64,000 nucleotides of DNA from Flavobacteriales bacterium (GCA_028281825.1 JANQJC010000025.1:1-64000), one strand, 5' to 3'; counted from the stretch's first letter, positions 16,299 to 24,668 are shown. Notes: generated by a model from the letters alone, not told the origin. Translations and numbers: made by a program.

Positions 16299-16975
16299 CC
16301 CAATTTGTCAAGATCCCTGATAAGGATTGATTTCCGGTCAAAGTTAATCAGGTTGTTAGCTTTTAGTTCATTGAGTATGGTAGTCACCGTTTGTCTTGAG
16401 GTAGCTGTTAGGTTAGCCATATCCTGATGCGTAAGGTTGTGTTCAATCAAGGTTTCAAAACCTACCTTGCGCCCTCTTTCTCTGCCCAAGTCTCTAATAA
16501 ACTCAATAATCCTCGTTCTCGAATCTTTAAAAACAAGAGCTTCTAATTTTCTTTCCAGCTTCACCAACCTATCACCAATTTGCTTAGTTACTTTGATATT
16601 GAAATCCGCATTATGGCGCATGATATCTAAAGCATCTTCCACACTCAACGTGCAAAAACGAACATTATCGTCCATGGCTTTTGCCCAATCATTCCGGGTT
16701 TCATAGCCAGCAAGCCCTAGTTCTCCAAACATTTCACCAGGGTATAGAATAGTTTTGATTACTTCTTTACCATCTTCAGAATAGGTACCAATTTTAACTC
16801 TACCTTCTTTTAGGAAAAACACCACTTTCGACGGCTCGTTCGGAAAATAGATATAGCTATCCTTTTCCGCCGTTTTCATGGTGGTTTTCTCATCCATCTC
16901 TTTCAACTCGCCTTCACTTAAATCGTCCAGGAGGCTTATTTTTTCAAGATACCAGAGTTTTGAGCTTGGGTTCAT
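16295..16975 (-). CDS. Crp/Fnr-family transcriptional regulator
   Basis: 226 residues. The N-terminal cyclic-nucleotide-type beta roll is clear (YIYFPNEPSKVVFFLKEGRVKIGTYSEDGKEVIKTILYPGEMFGELGLAG), followed by the long dimer helix (ADFNIKVTKQIGDRLVKLERKLEAL). The C-terminal winged helix-turn-helix is HNLTHQDMANLTATSRQTVTTILNELKANNLINF. The N-terminal Cys ligands that hold the iron-sulfur cluster of true FNR are absent. The GELGLAG pocket lacks a convincing cAMP set, so the effector is unknown. The gene overlaps the glutaredoxin-like gene by four bases and has a TAnnTTTG box 17 bases upstream. Confidence 0.92.
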   Translation of the reverse strand: MNPSSKLWYLEKISLLDDLSEGELKEMDEKTTMKTAEKDSYIYFPNEPSKVVFFLKEGRVKIGTYSEDGKEVIKTILYPGEMFGELGLAGYETRNDWAKAMDDNVRFCTLSVEDALDIMRHNADFNIKVTKQIGDRLVKLERKLEALVFKDSRTRIIEFIRDLGRERGRKVGFETLIEHNLTHQDMANLTATSRQTVTTILNELKANNLINFDRKSILIRDLDKLG

Positions 16976-16991
16976 TTATGGTGATTTGGTA

Positions 16992-16999
16992 CAAATATA
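16992..16999 (-). promoter_or_regulatory. -7 box (TATATTTG) of the Crp/Fnr operon
   Basis: The minus strand reads TATATTTG, an exact TAnnTTTG match 17 bases upstream of the ATG at 16975. Confidence 0.55.
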
Positions 17000-17089
17000 A
17001 TCAAGGAATCATATGATGAATTATAACGCGAGATATATTAGGTTTGTTCATCATGAGGGTGAATATGGTGTGCTCAAAGTAAATTATTG

Positions 17090-17097
17090 TAAATTTG
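17090..17097 (+). promoter_or_regulatory. tRNA-Leu -7 box (TAAATTTG)
   Basis: TAAATTTG lies 10 bases before the tRNA 5' end, the spacing expected if transcription begins within a few bases of the mature end. No good -33 element was seen. Confidence 0.5.
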
Positions 17098-17106
17098 TAC
17101 ACCCTT

Positions 17107-17190
17107 GCCCAGGTGGTGAAATTGGTAGACACGCTACTTTGAGGGGGTAGTGGCCGAAAGGCCGTGCTGGTTCGAGTCCAGTCTTGGGCA
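17107..17190 (+). tRNA. tRNA-Leu (anticodon GAG)
   Basis: A full cloverleaf can be drawn: acceptor GCCCAGG with CTTGGGC (one G-U), D arm GTGaaattggtagaCAC, anticodon stem CTACT/GGTAG with loop TTGAGGG (anticodon GAG at 17141-17143), a long variable arm GGCCgaaaGGCC typical of class II tRNAs, and a T arm containing GGTTCGAGTCC. The CCA end is not encoded. It reads CUC and CUU leucine codons. Confidence 0.95.
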
Positions 17191-17219
17191 CAGTTTTTTA
17201 GGAGGCAATTATCAAGACT

Positions 17220-18104
17220 TTGAATATCAAAAATACACTCATATTATCAATAACATTAGTTATTACAATGCTAATAACCAATAATGTTTGCGCGCAAGAA
17301 ATCATTTTTTGCGAAGGTAATACAGAACGTGGTGAGCCGAGAGGAGAACTAAAAGACGAGTGGAAGTTGAGCAAAGAAGGTACCAAGGTTCACATGCTTT
17401 ACAATAATGGGAAAACAACCATTAACTACGCCAAATTGTACGTATTGATTGAGGAGAAAGAACCTAAGGAAAACCCTGAAAAGCTGACGATTACAGTAAA
17501 CAGGCAAAACAACTGGGCAGCCATCGACTATACTTTTAAAAAGGCTGGGGAGTACATGATATCCATTTTTGGGATTGATAATAACATTTTGGCATCTAAG
17601 AAGATTATGATTACGGGACCTGGAGCGCAAGTGACTGAGACTATGAAAATAGAAAGAATAGAGACATCACTAAAACTACCAGGCCAGAAAAAAGAAGTAG
17701 AAGAAGAGAAGGCGGCAACTCGCGGTATGAACTTTAGCAAAGAGGAAGTGGCAAAAGTACATACGTATGATGGCAGTAAGCTAAGCTTTGGTCAAGGTTT
17801 TGATGAAAAACTAGTGAAGCCATCAAATCAGTTTGCATTGGGTAAGTCTGGTGTTTATGTAGCCATGTTGTTGGAGAACCCTAATCCCTTGAATACATCA
17901 ACGGTTACCATTGATGTTTGGAAGAAAAATAGCGAAGGCAAATACATTGAACATGTAGGGGCTAAGGAAGTGAAGGTGAAAAGTGACAAAAAAGCAGCCG
18001 ACTTTCATTATTCGTTCACCAAACCGGGTGAATACAAAGTTTCCATCTTTAGTGGTGATTTTACCTGGATTTGCTCAGACTACCTTACTATTTACGGAGA
18101 ATAA
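17220..18104 (+). CDS. secreted protein with duplicated beta domain
   Basis: 294 residues starting at a TTG preceded by an AGGAGG site about 14 bases upstream, somewhat far. The signal peptide is MNIKNTLILSITLVITMLITNNVCAQ. Two related beta-sandwich units are visible: the first ends DYTFKKAGEYMISIFGIDNNILASKKIMI and the second HYSFTKPGEYKVSIFSGDFTWICSDYLTI. Each follows a basic surface strand and a YxxL-type core. This internal duplication suggests an extracellular Ig-like protein, but I know no family for it. No T9SS sorting domain is present. It lies just after the tRNA and ends one base before the convergent aldo/keto reductase gene. Confidence 0.7.
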   Translation: MNIKNTLILSITLVITMLITNNVCAQEIIFCEGNTERGEPRGELKDEWKLSKEGTKVHMLYNNGKTTINYAKLYVLIEEKEPKENPEKLTITVNRQNNWAAIDYTFKKAGEYMISIFGIDNNILASKKIMITGPGAQVTETMKIERIETSLKLPGQKKEVEEEKAATRGMNFSKEEVAKVHTYDGSKLSFGQGFDEKLVKPSNQFALGKSGVYVAMLLENPNPLNTSTVTIDVWKKNSEGKYIEHVGAKEVKVKSDKKAADFHYSFTKPGEYKVSIFSGDFTWICSDYLTIYGE

Positions 18105-19103
18105 CTATTCCTTTACCAACTTCAACTTATCCAATTCCTGAGTGATAAAAGCAACTTCATCGGTGATTAAACTAATATCACCCGTTTTGGCGTTTTGAGT
18201 AGCTTGTGCAGCATTGCGGGCACCTACTAAAGCAATGGTGATACCTGGCTGCTCTAATGTCCATCGGAGAACTAATTGCGCTAATGTGGCTCTTTTTTCT
18301 TTCGCCATCGGACGCAGCTTATCCAAAAAAGCTCCGGTTCTTTTCAGGTTCTCGTCGTTATAGAAATAGATGCTTTTCCTGTGGTCACCTGCGCTGAACC
18401 GGTGGCCAGGTTTCATTTTGCCTGTGAGTAAGCCGCGCTCTAGCGGGCTATAAGCCAATATGGATTTGTTGTTCTCGATACAATAAGGTACTACATCTTC
18501 CTCAATACCGCGTTTTACCATGCTGTAGGGCACTTGATTGGAAACTATGCCCAAAGTTTGTTCAGCTTCTTTCATCAACTCTGCTGAGTAGTTGCATACT
18601 CCTGCATAACGCACTTTGCCTTGTTCTATCAACTTTGCAACAGCCTCCATTGACTCATTAACAGGAGTGGTTTTATCAGGCCAATGGATTTGATACAGAT
18701 CTATATAATCTGTTTTGAGCCTTCTCAGGCTGTCCTCACACTCTTTAATGATACTTTCCTTGCCGGCATAGCGGTGTATTTCCACATCATTTCCATCATT
18801 GTCTTTGCTTCTAAAACCAGGAGTGTCCAGCTTGGCATCCCAGCGCATCCCAAATTTGGTAAGTATCTGCACTTTATCTCTAGGTATATCCTTAATGGCT
18901 TCACCTACTATTTCTTCACTCACACCCATACCATAAATCGGGGCTGTATCAATGGAGGTAACTCCTAAGTCATAACCAGCCCTGATGCCTTCAATGGCGT
19001 CTTTGCTTTCGTTTCCACCCCACATCCATCCTCCAGCGGCCCATGCGCCAAAGGTTATTTCTGATACTTTAAGGTCACTATTCCCTATTTGATTGTATTT
19101 CAT
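18105..19103 (-). CDS. aldo/keto reductase
   Basis: 332 residues, a TIM-barrel NAD(P)H-dependent oxidoreductase. The catalytic tetrad is visible: Asp and Tyr in SIDTAPIYGMGVSEEIVGEAI, Lys in VQILTKFGMRWD and His in IDLYQIHWPDKTTP. Cofactor-binding regions are YSPLERGLLTGKM and IALVGARNAAQATQNAK. It resembles the YajO/Tas-like group acting on small aldehydes. Its natural substrate is unknown. The start MKYNQIGNSDLKVSEITFG is canonical, even though it overlaps the upstream barrel-like gene by 26 bases, which suggests coupled translation. Confidence 0.93.
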   Translation of the reverse strand: MKYNQIGNSDLKVSEITFGAWAAGGWMWGGNESKDAIEGIRAGYDLGVTSIDTAPIYGMGVSEEIVGEAIKDIPRDKVQILTKFGMRWDAKLDTPGFRSKDNDGNDVEIHRYAGKESIIKECEDSLRRLKTDYIDLYQIHWPDKTTPVNESMEAVAKLIEQGKVRYAGVCNYSAELMKEAEQTLGIVSNQVPYSMVKRGIEEDVVPYCIENNKSILAYSPLERGLLTGKMKPGHRFSAGDHRKSIYFYNDENLKRTGAFLDKLRPMAKEKRATLAQLVLRWTLEQPGITIALVGARNAAQATQNAKTGDISLITDEVAFITQELDKLKLVKE

Positions 19104-19827
19104 TTTTTGGTTTTCTTTTTTGCGCCTTAATTTCTAACCCCAATTTGACCCCCAGATGCAAAGAGGGTATACTCACTCCTCCTCTTTGGCGATGATAGTC
19201 ATAGTATTGACGATTTACGTTGCCATTAAATGTCTCAAAATAATAAGCTTTGTGTCTTAGTCCTAATCCCCAATAAAAATCTAATGTTGGTGATACTCGT
19301 TTTCCAGGAGCCAACAACGCGCTGTATCCCATTAATACTCTAAGGCAGTATACATCAAGGTTTTCTGACCGAACGCCATTAAAACTATGGTCTGCACCGG
19401 CAGTGTAATTATAATATTCATACTCTACATAATCTTTAACAAACCCTAAATGGCGGTAGAAGAAGTTAAGTTCGATGTAAGCTCTTTTCTGTTTCCCAAA
19501 TAAGCGTTTTCCACTGGCTGCGAGCAATACACCTGAATAGTGGTCGTTGTAAAGTCCGGCAGCATAATAGCCTGGTCTGAAGAAATCGCCCCCAATTCTG
19601 TGTCCTATAGTTGTGTAATTTATGTCTATGTCATTCGAAGGTCTGGAACGATAACCAAAGGTAACGCCAAGCATATATTTGTTGAACTGCTTTTCAAAAG
19701 TTAGTCGGTATTCATAGAATAAATACTGGGAAGGGAGAGTACTAATTCTATATATTACCGTGCTATCTTGAGCTGTAGCACTAACCGAAAGAATGAGTAA
19801 AAGAAGTGAGCATAACAATTTTCTCAT
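19078..19827 (-). CDS. putative outer-membrane beta-barrel protein
   Basis: 249 residues with a signal peptide (MRKLLCSLLLLILSVSATAQ). The mature part alternates aromatic and polar residues in strand-like blocks (YRISTLPSQYLFYEYRLTFEKQFNKYMLGVTFGYRSRPSN; AYIELNFFYRHLGFVKDYVEYEYYNYT; FYWGLGLRHKAYYFETF), as in small outer-membrane barrels of Bacteroidota. No specific family is recognised, and there is no T9SS sorting domain. It overlaps the start of the aldo/keto reductase gene by 26 bases. A TAnnTTTG box lies 18 bases upstream. Confidence 0.7.
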   Translation of the reverse strand: MRKLLCSLLLLILSVSATAQDSTVIYRISTLPSQYLFYEYRLTFEKQFNKYMLGVTFGYRSRPSNDIDINYTTIGHRIGGDFFRPGYYAAGLYNDHYSGVLLAASGKRLFGKQKRAYIELNFFYRHLGFVKDYVEYEYYNYTAGADHSFNGVRSENLDVYCLRVLMGYSALLAPGKRVSPTLDFYWGLGLRHKAYYFETFNGNVNRQYYDYHRQRGGVSIPSLHLGVKLGLEIKAQKRKPKNEIQSNRE

Positions 19828-19844
19828 AGTGTTACTTTATTTCC

Positions 19845-19852
19845 AAATATAA
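19845..19852 (-). promoter_or_regulatory. -7 box (TATATTTG)
   Basis: The minus strand reads TATATTTG, an exact TAnnTTTG match 18 bases upstream of the barrel-like gene start at 19827. Confidence 0.5.
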
Positions 19853-20008
19853 TGAAAAGCGAAATCATTTTGTTAAATGGGAGTGAAATAGGGGATGAGT
19901 TGTTATTATGATAACTACCATAAATATCAGCGCAAAACATGATGGAGGTCATTAGGAATAACCTGATAATCAGTCTATTTTAGCGATGGCGTACTTCATA
20001 AGTATTAC

Positions 20009-20806
20009 ATGGTAGTATTAAAATGGATAATATGGGCACTGGCTATCTATGTGGTGATAGTGATAATTTTCTATTTCATCCAACACTATTTCTTTTTTCA
20101 TCCTGAGAAGCTACCTGAATTTTTTCACTTCAAATATGATGAAGAGTTTGAAGAGTTTATTATTGATGCTCCTGATGGAAATCACATTGATGCATTACTT
20201 TTTAGGGCAGAAAACCCTAAAGGTGTCGTGCTGTATTTTAAAGGAAACACAAGATCGATAAAGGGTTGGAGTAAATTTAGAAGTGATTTTCTAAAAGCTG
20301 GTTACGACTTTTTTATATTTGATTACCCAGGGTTTGGGAAAAGCACAGGCTCGCCAACAGAGAAGGAAATATTTGACGATACCCAAGCTGTTTATGAGAA
20401 AGTGATGGAACTATACCCAGAGGATGAGATAGTAATCTACGGTCGCTCATTGGGTAGTGGCTTTGCTGCCCGGATTGCCAACTTATATAGCCCTAAACTA
20501 TTGATACTGGATTCTCCGTTTTACAGCATGCATAAGTTGGCAAACTACTATAGTTGGATACTGCCACTAAAAATGATACTGAAGCTGCATGTTCCACTTA
20601 ATGAGTATATAAAGACCATGAGATGCCCGGTAGTTATATTTCACGGTAACAGGGATAGGGTGATACCCTACAAGTTTAGCACACAATTGAAAGAAGAAAA
20701 TCCTGAGAAGGTGAAGTTAATTACTATCAATAAGGGAAAACACAATAATTTACCTACTTTTCCAGAGTATCATAAGCAAGTGATTGATTTATTGAAGTCT
20801 TTATAG
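20009..20806 (+). CDS. membrane-anchored alpha/beta hydrolase (copy 1)
   Basis: 265 residues beginning with one membrane segment (WIIWALAIYVVIVIIFYFIQHYFFF). The hydrolase core follows: oxyanion strand VVLYFKGNTRSIKGWSKF, FDYPGFGKSTGSPTEKEI, nucleophile elbow IYGRSLGSGFAAR (GxSxG Ser), acid-strand FHGNRDRVIPYKFS, and the His in KGKHNNLPTF. It resembles the BEM46/ABHD13-like family of anchored serine hydrolases; substrate unknown. The second copy begins at the base after this stop. The usual His-Gly after the oxyanion strand is replaced here by Lys-Gly (FKGN), unlike copy 2. Confidence 0.88.
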   Translation: MVVLKWIIWALAIYVVIVIIFYFIQHYFFFHPEKLPEFFHFKYDEEFEEFIIDAPDGNHIDALLFRAENPKGVVLYFKGNTRSIKGWSKFRSDFLKAGYDFFIFDYPGFGKSTGSPTEKEIFDDTQAVYEKVMELYPEDEIVIYGRSLGSGFAARIANLYSPKLLILDSPFYSMHKLANYYSWILPLKMILKLHVPLNEYIKTMRCPVVIFHGNRDRVIPYKFSTQLKEENPEKVKLITINKGKHNNLPTFPEYHKQVIDLLKSL

Positions 20807-21613
20807 GTGAATACCGCTCTTATAATAGTTGGATGCATTATTGGTGCTTTTGCTTTGGGCAACTTAATGACCTTTTCCCTGCAATATTATTTCTTGTTTC
20901 GCCCCAGCAAATTGCCCGATGATTATGAATATAATTTTAAGCCTTATTTTGAAGAAGTAAACTTAAATACCCCAACCAATGGAAAAATAAATGCCTTGTG
21001 GTTCAGAAATAGGGCTGATGTATCTGGTAAAGGGGTGGTAATCTACTTTCATGGTAATAGGGGAAATCTTACCAGGTGGGGCGATATTTATGAAGGTCAA
21101 TTCCAGGAGTTAGGGGTAGATCTGTTTGTGATTGATTACAGGGGCTATGGAAAGAGTAAAGGGAGAAGAAGCCAACGCTTGTTTTTTGAGGATGCCAAAG
21201 CTGCGTATATATATGTTAGTCAGTACTATCCACCAGATAAAGTAACCATTTATGGTAGAAGTATTGGCAGTGGTATGGCTAGTTTTTTGGCGTCAAGGGT
21301 AGATGCCAGAAAGTTGATACTGGAAACCCCATTCGCTTCTATATCCGACCTTTTTCATTCTTATTATCCCTTTTTGCCCAAATGGTTCATATTCAAATTC
21401 CCTTTTAATAACAAGAGACACCTCAAAAAGGTCAAATATCCAATAGTGGTGTTTGCAAGCGGAAGGGATGGAGTAACACCATTGAGGAGTTCACAGCCAA
21501 TAAAAAAGTCACTTAAAGAAGGAGACAAGTTTATCGTGATTAAAGAAGCCAATCACGGGAATTTGTTGCTGTTTGAAGAGTTCAGGGAAGCGCTAAAACG
21601 AGAATTATATTAA
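20807..21613 (+). CDS. membrane-anchored alpha/beta hydrolase (copy 2)
   Basis: 268 residues with a GTG start directly after the previous stop (TAG|GTG). It has the same layout as copy 1: N-terminal membrane helix (ALIIVGCIIGAFALGNLMTFSLQYYFLF), VVIYFHGNRGNLTRWGDIY with the normal HGN oxyanion motif, IDYRGYGKSKGRRSQRLF, nucleophile IYGRSIGSGMASFLA, acid region FASGRDGVTPLRSS and catalytic His in KEANHGNLLLF. The two copies clearly share ancestry but have diverged. Zero spacing implies co-translation. Function is inferred to be a lipid or peptide hydrolase at the inner membrane. Confidence 0.88.
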   Translation: MNTALIIVGCIIGAFALGNLMTFSLQYYFLFRPSKLPDDYEYNFKPYFEEVNLNTPTNGKINALWFRNRADVSGKGVVIYFHGNRGNLTRWGDIYEGQFQELGVDLFVIDYRGYGKSKGRRSQRLFFEDAKAAYIYVSQYYPPDKVTIYGRSIGSGMASFLASRVDARKLILETPFASISDLFHSYYPFLPKWFIFKFPFNNKRHLKKVKYPIVVFASGRDGVTPLRSSQPIKKSLKEGDKFIVIKEANHGNLLLFEEFREALKRELY

Positions 21614-21623
21614 CTAGCATTAA

Positions 21624-22115
21624 TTAAGCTAGTTGAATATTCATTTCCTCTAAATTTACCAACTCGCTAATTATTCTGCCGATTTCATAAGGTACATTAT
21701 TACTAACGTTACTTAGGTCGTCAGGGTCTCTGAAGCCTAAGGTATGACAGTACTCATGTGCATAATGACCAGCTAGCTCAGCGATTGATAATGCATCAAA
21801 CATATTCTTAAAAGTAAATATCTTTAAACCCATTGTATACCCCACAGCAGCAGGGCTATAGGTATAGTCAAGAGATAGATTTAGATCTGCTTCATTATCA
21901 GTTTGGGTCCCCTTTTCTTGCCCTGACATTATTATTTTATAGATTTCTTCATTAGTAAGATGTTTATCTGTTTCAAAAGGGTTGTGATTAATGATTAAGT
22001 TTTGGAACTCTTGCATATTAGCGGCAGTCCTAAAGCCAGTTAAAGCACTTCTTAGGGTAGGCTCGTCACCCTGTGTATAGCCGTAAGCATTAACCACCTT
22101 AATTTGTAAATGCAT
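21624..22115 (-). CDS. metzincin-like zinc protease candidate
   Basis: 163 residues without a signal peptide. The segment AELAGHYAHEYCHTLGFRDPDD contains HEYCHTLGFRD (residues 120-130), which fits the metzincin signature HExxHxxGxxH/D with Asp as the third zinc ligand, as in snapalysin. The remainder is not recognisable, and no clear Met-turn methionine is seen after the motif, which weakens the assignment. The gene follows the LpxR-like gene by 18 bases on the same strand and was probably co-transcribed. Absence of a signal peptide suggests a cytosolic protein or a non-classical export route. Confidence 0.65.
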   Translation of the reverse strand: MHLQIKVVNAYGYTQGDEPTLRSALTGFRTAANMQEFQNLIINHNPFETDKHLTNEEIYKIIMSGQEKGTQTDNEADLNLSLDYTYSPAAVGYTMGLKIFTFKNMFDALSIAELAGHYAHEYCHTLGFRDPDDLSNVSNNVPYEIGRIISELVNLEEMNIQLA

Positions 22116-22133
22116 AGTAATTAATTATAAGGA

Positions 22134-23465
22134 TTATCTAACAGAGAATAAAACACCTAAACTTCCAAAATAATGCCACCTAGGATCAAAAATTTTCGAA
22201 TCAAATTCGGGAGAGCGATACACTGAACGGAATTGTATTGCCCAGGAACTAATTCCTTCGTCTCCTTTTCTTTTCTTGTCAAAAGCTATAACTCCACCCC
22301 ATTCAAATTCAAATAAAGTGGTGTTTGGCCACCTTTTATCCATCATGTATTGGTTGTTTCTGTATATCCTTTGTCCCACAAGCATTGAGTTTCTGAACAT
22401 GAAAGTAGTGTTGATTCTACCATAAGCAAAGATTTCGGGTACGTTCTTAAGGAAATTACGGGTCTTGCATTTACACTTTTCTTTTTTCTTGAGACTTTCG
22501 CAATCTTCGTACCTATTATCATTGTTATCTCTAAACTGGAAACTTGCGCTATTGAGCGAAGCCCAACCGCCGTTCCAGCGGGCTTGATTTCCATCTTTCA
22601 GATAACCAACTCGTCCATAAAGCCCTGTAAAAAGTCTATCATAATAACCAACTGAGCCACCCAAATTCCAACCTGCATCCAGAATGTTTCTCCCAATGTC
22701 TTTGGCTTTTTTGCAAGGGTACAAATTAAATAATGGCCTGAAGCGATTATATTCTAGCAACAGAGTAGGGACTCCGCCCAGTGAAATTTGAGTGTTCCAG
22801 CCCTTGGGGTCTTCAGGGCGACCAGGTACCAAATGTTTGTGTGCAAACGATTGAAATTCGTATCCTAGTTGAGTACCAAACATTCCATAATTAATGGTGA
22901 AAGTATGAAATATGTCTACTGGTTTATAGGGAGTAAATGAAGGGTCATCAAGTTTTGCACATTTCTTTTCCTGACATTTTGTGAGTTTCTTTCCTTCGCT
23001 TTCATATTTAGCGCATTTTTTTTCAATGCAATAATAACGGCGTCTAGTAACTGATTTTTGTTTATGAAATGACGTTGACGTGGACAAGTATATGAGAAAA
23101 GCAAATGGCCTATCACCAACAATAGGGTTAACACTATCTATTATCAATGGGGTGAAGGCTGTGCCACCCACTGCAACTGAAGAAGAATATGGAGTAAAAT
23201 TAGCATCAAATTCACCTATTTTTTTTATTGGCCAAAAGAAAAAGAAGTCATTTAAGTCTTTGTGTGAGTATATAAAACACGTACCCTGTGTATAATTTCT
23301 ATCCTCATTGCGCGAGGCTGGAAATTTGAACAAATAATCCTGGTCTGTTTGTATAAAAAACGAACCTGGGGTTCGCATGTTTTGGGCATGTGAATAGTTA
23401 AATGGAACTATGAGGCTAATTGCTAGTAATGTATAGGAAAGAAAAGCAGCAGTGTTTTTTCTCAT
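22134..23465 (-). CDS. LpxR-family lipid A deacylase-like barrel
   Basis: About 443 residues from the Met at 23465 (MRKNTAAFLSYTLLAISLIVPFNYSHAQ, a good signal peptide); the track start adds six residues. The segments FIQTDQDYLFKF...NEDRNYTQG, AFTPLIIDSVNPIVGDRPFAFLIYLSTS and GTQLGYEFQSFAHKHLVPGRPEDPKGWNTQIS match the order of conserved blocks in the LpxR outer-membrane family (DUF2219), which removes 3'-linked acyl chains from lipid A in Salmonella. Two inserts are odd: YYCIEKKCAKYESEGKKLTKCQEKKCAKLDD and CESLKKKEKCKCKTRNF, rich in Cys and Lys and perhaps periplasmic or surface loops. Deacylase activity is inferred. Confidence 0.68.
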   Translation of the reverse strand: MRKNTAAFLSYTLLAISLIVPFNYSHAQNMRTPGSFFIQTDQDYLFKFPASRNEDRNYTQGTCFIYSHKDLNDFFFFWPIKKIGEFDANFTPYSSSVAVGGTAFTPLIIDSVNPIVGDRPFAFLIYLSTSTSFHKQKSVTRRRYYCIEKKCAKYESEGKKLTKCQEKKCAKLDDPSFTPYKPVDIFHTFTINYGMFGTQLGYEFQSFAHKHLVPGRPEDPKGWNTQISLGGVPTLLLEYNRFRPLFNLYPCKKAKDIGRNILDAGWNLGGSVGYYDRLFTGLYGRVGYLKDGNQARWNGGWASLNSASFQFRDNNDNRYEDCESLKKKEKCKCKTRNFLKNVPEIFAYGRINTTFMFRNSMLVGQRIYRNNQYMMDKRWPNTTLFEFEWGGVIAFDKKRKGDEGISSWAIQFRSVYRSPEFDSKIFDPRWHYFGSLGVLFSVR

Positions 23466-23553
23466 GGTTGGTTTGGATAGCAATATAAAACAATATTACT
23501 AAAATAAAATCGAAAGTTCTTGTTTGTCCGTCAGAGTTTTCAAAGCGCAAAAC

Positions 23554-23586
23554 AAAAAAGCCCTTCTCGAGTGAAGGGCTTTTTTT
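23554..23586 (-). terminator. intrinsic terminator, bidirectional
   Basis: A 13-bp stem (AAAAAAGCCCTTC / GAAGGGCTTTTTT) with a short TCGAGT loop and A/T runs on both sides, 20 bases beyond the stop of the lipoprotein gene at 23606. Confidence 0.88.
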
Positions 23587-23605
23587 AAGATGTTATTTAT
23601 AATGC

Positions 23606-23971
23606 CTATTGCACACAGTATACTTTAGTCTCAACCTCAGACGAGACAACAGTTGGGCTATCCGCAATAAACTGCAAGTATAACTCATAATCAATACTGT
23701 CCATTAACGCATTCTGGCCGCATACCTGTTTAGAAACAAAAATGATTACACCATCACTATCCTTCACCGTAAAAGTTTTGCAATAATAGGTTGCAAGCAA
23801 GTCTTTTTCGTAAGTGGCAATCTCACTTTTGGTGCCACACTTCTCTTCTGCATAATGGATAGTATTGCCAACTGCATCTTTCACCTTACAGGTGTAACAC
23901 TTTTTACATGCTACGGTACCAATTATCAAGGCTACCAGAATAGTTGGTAATATGAGAGCTTTATTTTTCAT
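23606..23971 (-). CDS. Cys-rich lipoprotein of unknown function
   Basis: 121 residues. The signal peptide ends in a lipobox-like GTVACKK, so Cys22 is probably lipidated. The mature part contains further cysteines in CYTC, KCGTK, YYCK, QVCGQ and YCVQ, several of which could pair as disulfides. It has the look of small Bacteroidota lipoproteins that start ACKKCYTCK, but no family function is known. It is followed by a strong terminator and lies 38 bases downstream of the SRPBCC gene on the same strand. A periplasm-facing or outer-membrane location is inferred. Confidence 0.7.
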   Translation of the reverse strand: MKNKALILPTILVALIIGTVACKKCYTCKVKDAVGNTIHYAEEKCGTKSEIATYEKDLLATYYCKTFTVKDSDGVIIFVSKQVCGQNALMDSIDYELYLQFIADSPTVVSSEVETKVYCVQ

Positions 23972-24009
23972 CTTAGGTCAATGTGTGTTCTAAAACACCT
24001 TATACTGTA

Positions 24010-24630
24010 TTACGATTCTGAAGTTTCAGATTCTACAGCAGTTGAATCAGAAGCAGCACCTTCTTCATCCATAGGTATTTCTTCTATTTCCGGCTCCGGA
24101 TCAGGTAAACTTTCAACATGAGCTTTCAAATCGTTAAGACCTTGGTCAAAAACAGGCCCCATCCATTTATCCATCATTAAGCCCATATATCTGGCAATTG
24201 GGTTACTACCCATATCGGTTTCCATTCCCCAAGTTACCTTGGTTCCTTCACCTTCTGGCTCAAGCTTGAAAAACCCTTTTCCAGTTCCCTGTTCTCCAAA
24301 GTCTAATTCCGACTCAATATAGCTGGTGGGTTCACTCTTGACTATAGTTTGAGTCCCAGAGCCAACGTTTTTCACTTCACTTGTCCATGAGTCAGAATGC
24401 CCTACACCAGACTCAGGTCCGCTATATTCATGTGTCATATTTGGATCCATCTCTTGCCATGGAGACCAAGCTGTCCAGTTGGGGAAACTGTTTAATTGAT
24501 TAAACACTTTTTCAGCTGGAGCATTTACTACTATTGAGCGCTCCACATGAACTTCAGGAGAGATTAAAAATCCGCCCAACGCAACTAAGACGATAATGAC
24601 TAATAAGCCAATGAGTACTTTTTTTAACAT
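24010..24630 (-). CDS. SRPBCC-fold protein with N-terminal membrane anchor
   Basis: 206 residues. One N-terminal membrane helix (VLIGLLVIIVLVALGGFLI) is followed by a START/polyketide cyclase-like (SRPBCC) domain: VERSIVVNAPAEKVFNQLNSFPNWTAWSPWQEMDPNMTHEYSGPESGVGHSDSW and TKVTWGMETDMGSNPIARYMGLMMDKWMGPVFDQGL. The family forms a deep hydrophobic pocket for lipids or other small ligands. The last 30 residues are acidic and low complexity (PDPEPEIEEIPMDEEGAASDSTAVESETSES). Ligand and role are unknown. It sits 38 bases after ilvE on the same strand. Confidence 0.85.
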   Translation of the reverse strand: MLKKVLIGLLVIIVLVALGGFLISPEVHVERSIVVNAPAEKVFNQLNSFPNWTAWSPWQEMDPNMTHEYSGPESGVGHSDSWTSEVKNVGSGTQTIVKSEPTSYIESELDFGEQGTGKGFFKLEPEGEGTKVTWGMETDMGSNPIARYMGLMMDKWMGPVFDQGLNDLKAHVESLPDPEPEIEEIPMDEEGAASDSTAVESETSES

Positions 24631-24668
24631 GGTTTTTGGTTTTTTTGAGGTTAGTATTTAAAATTGAT

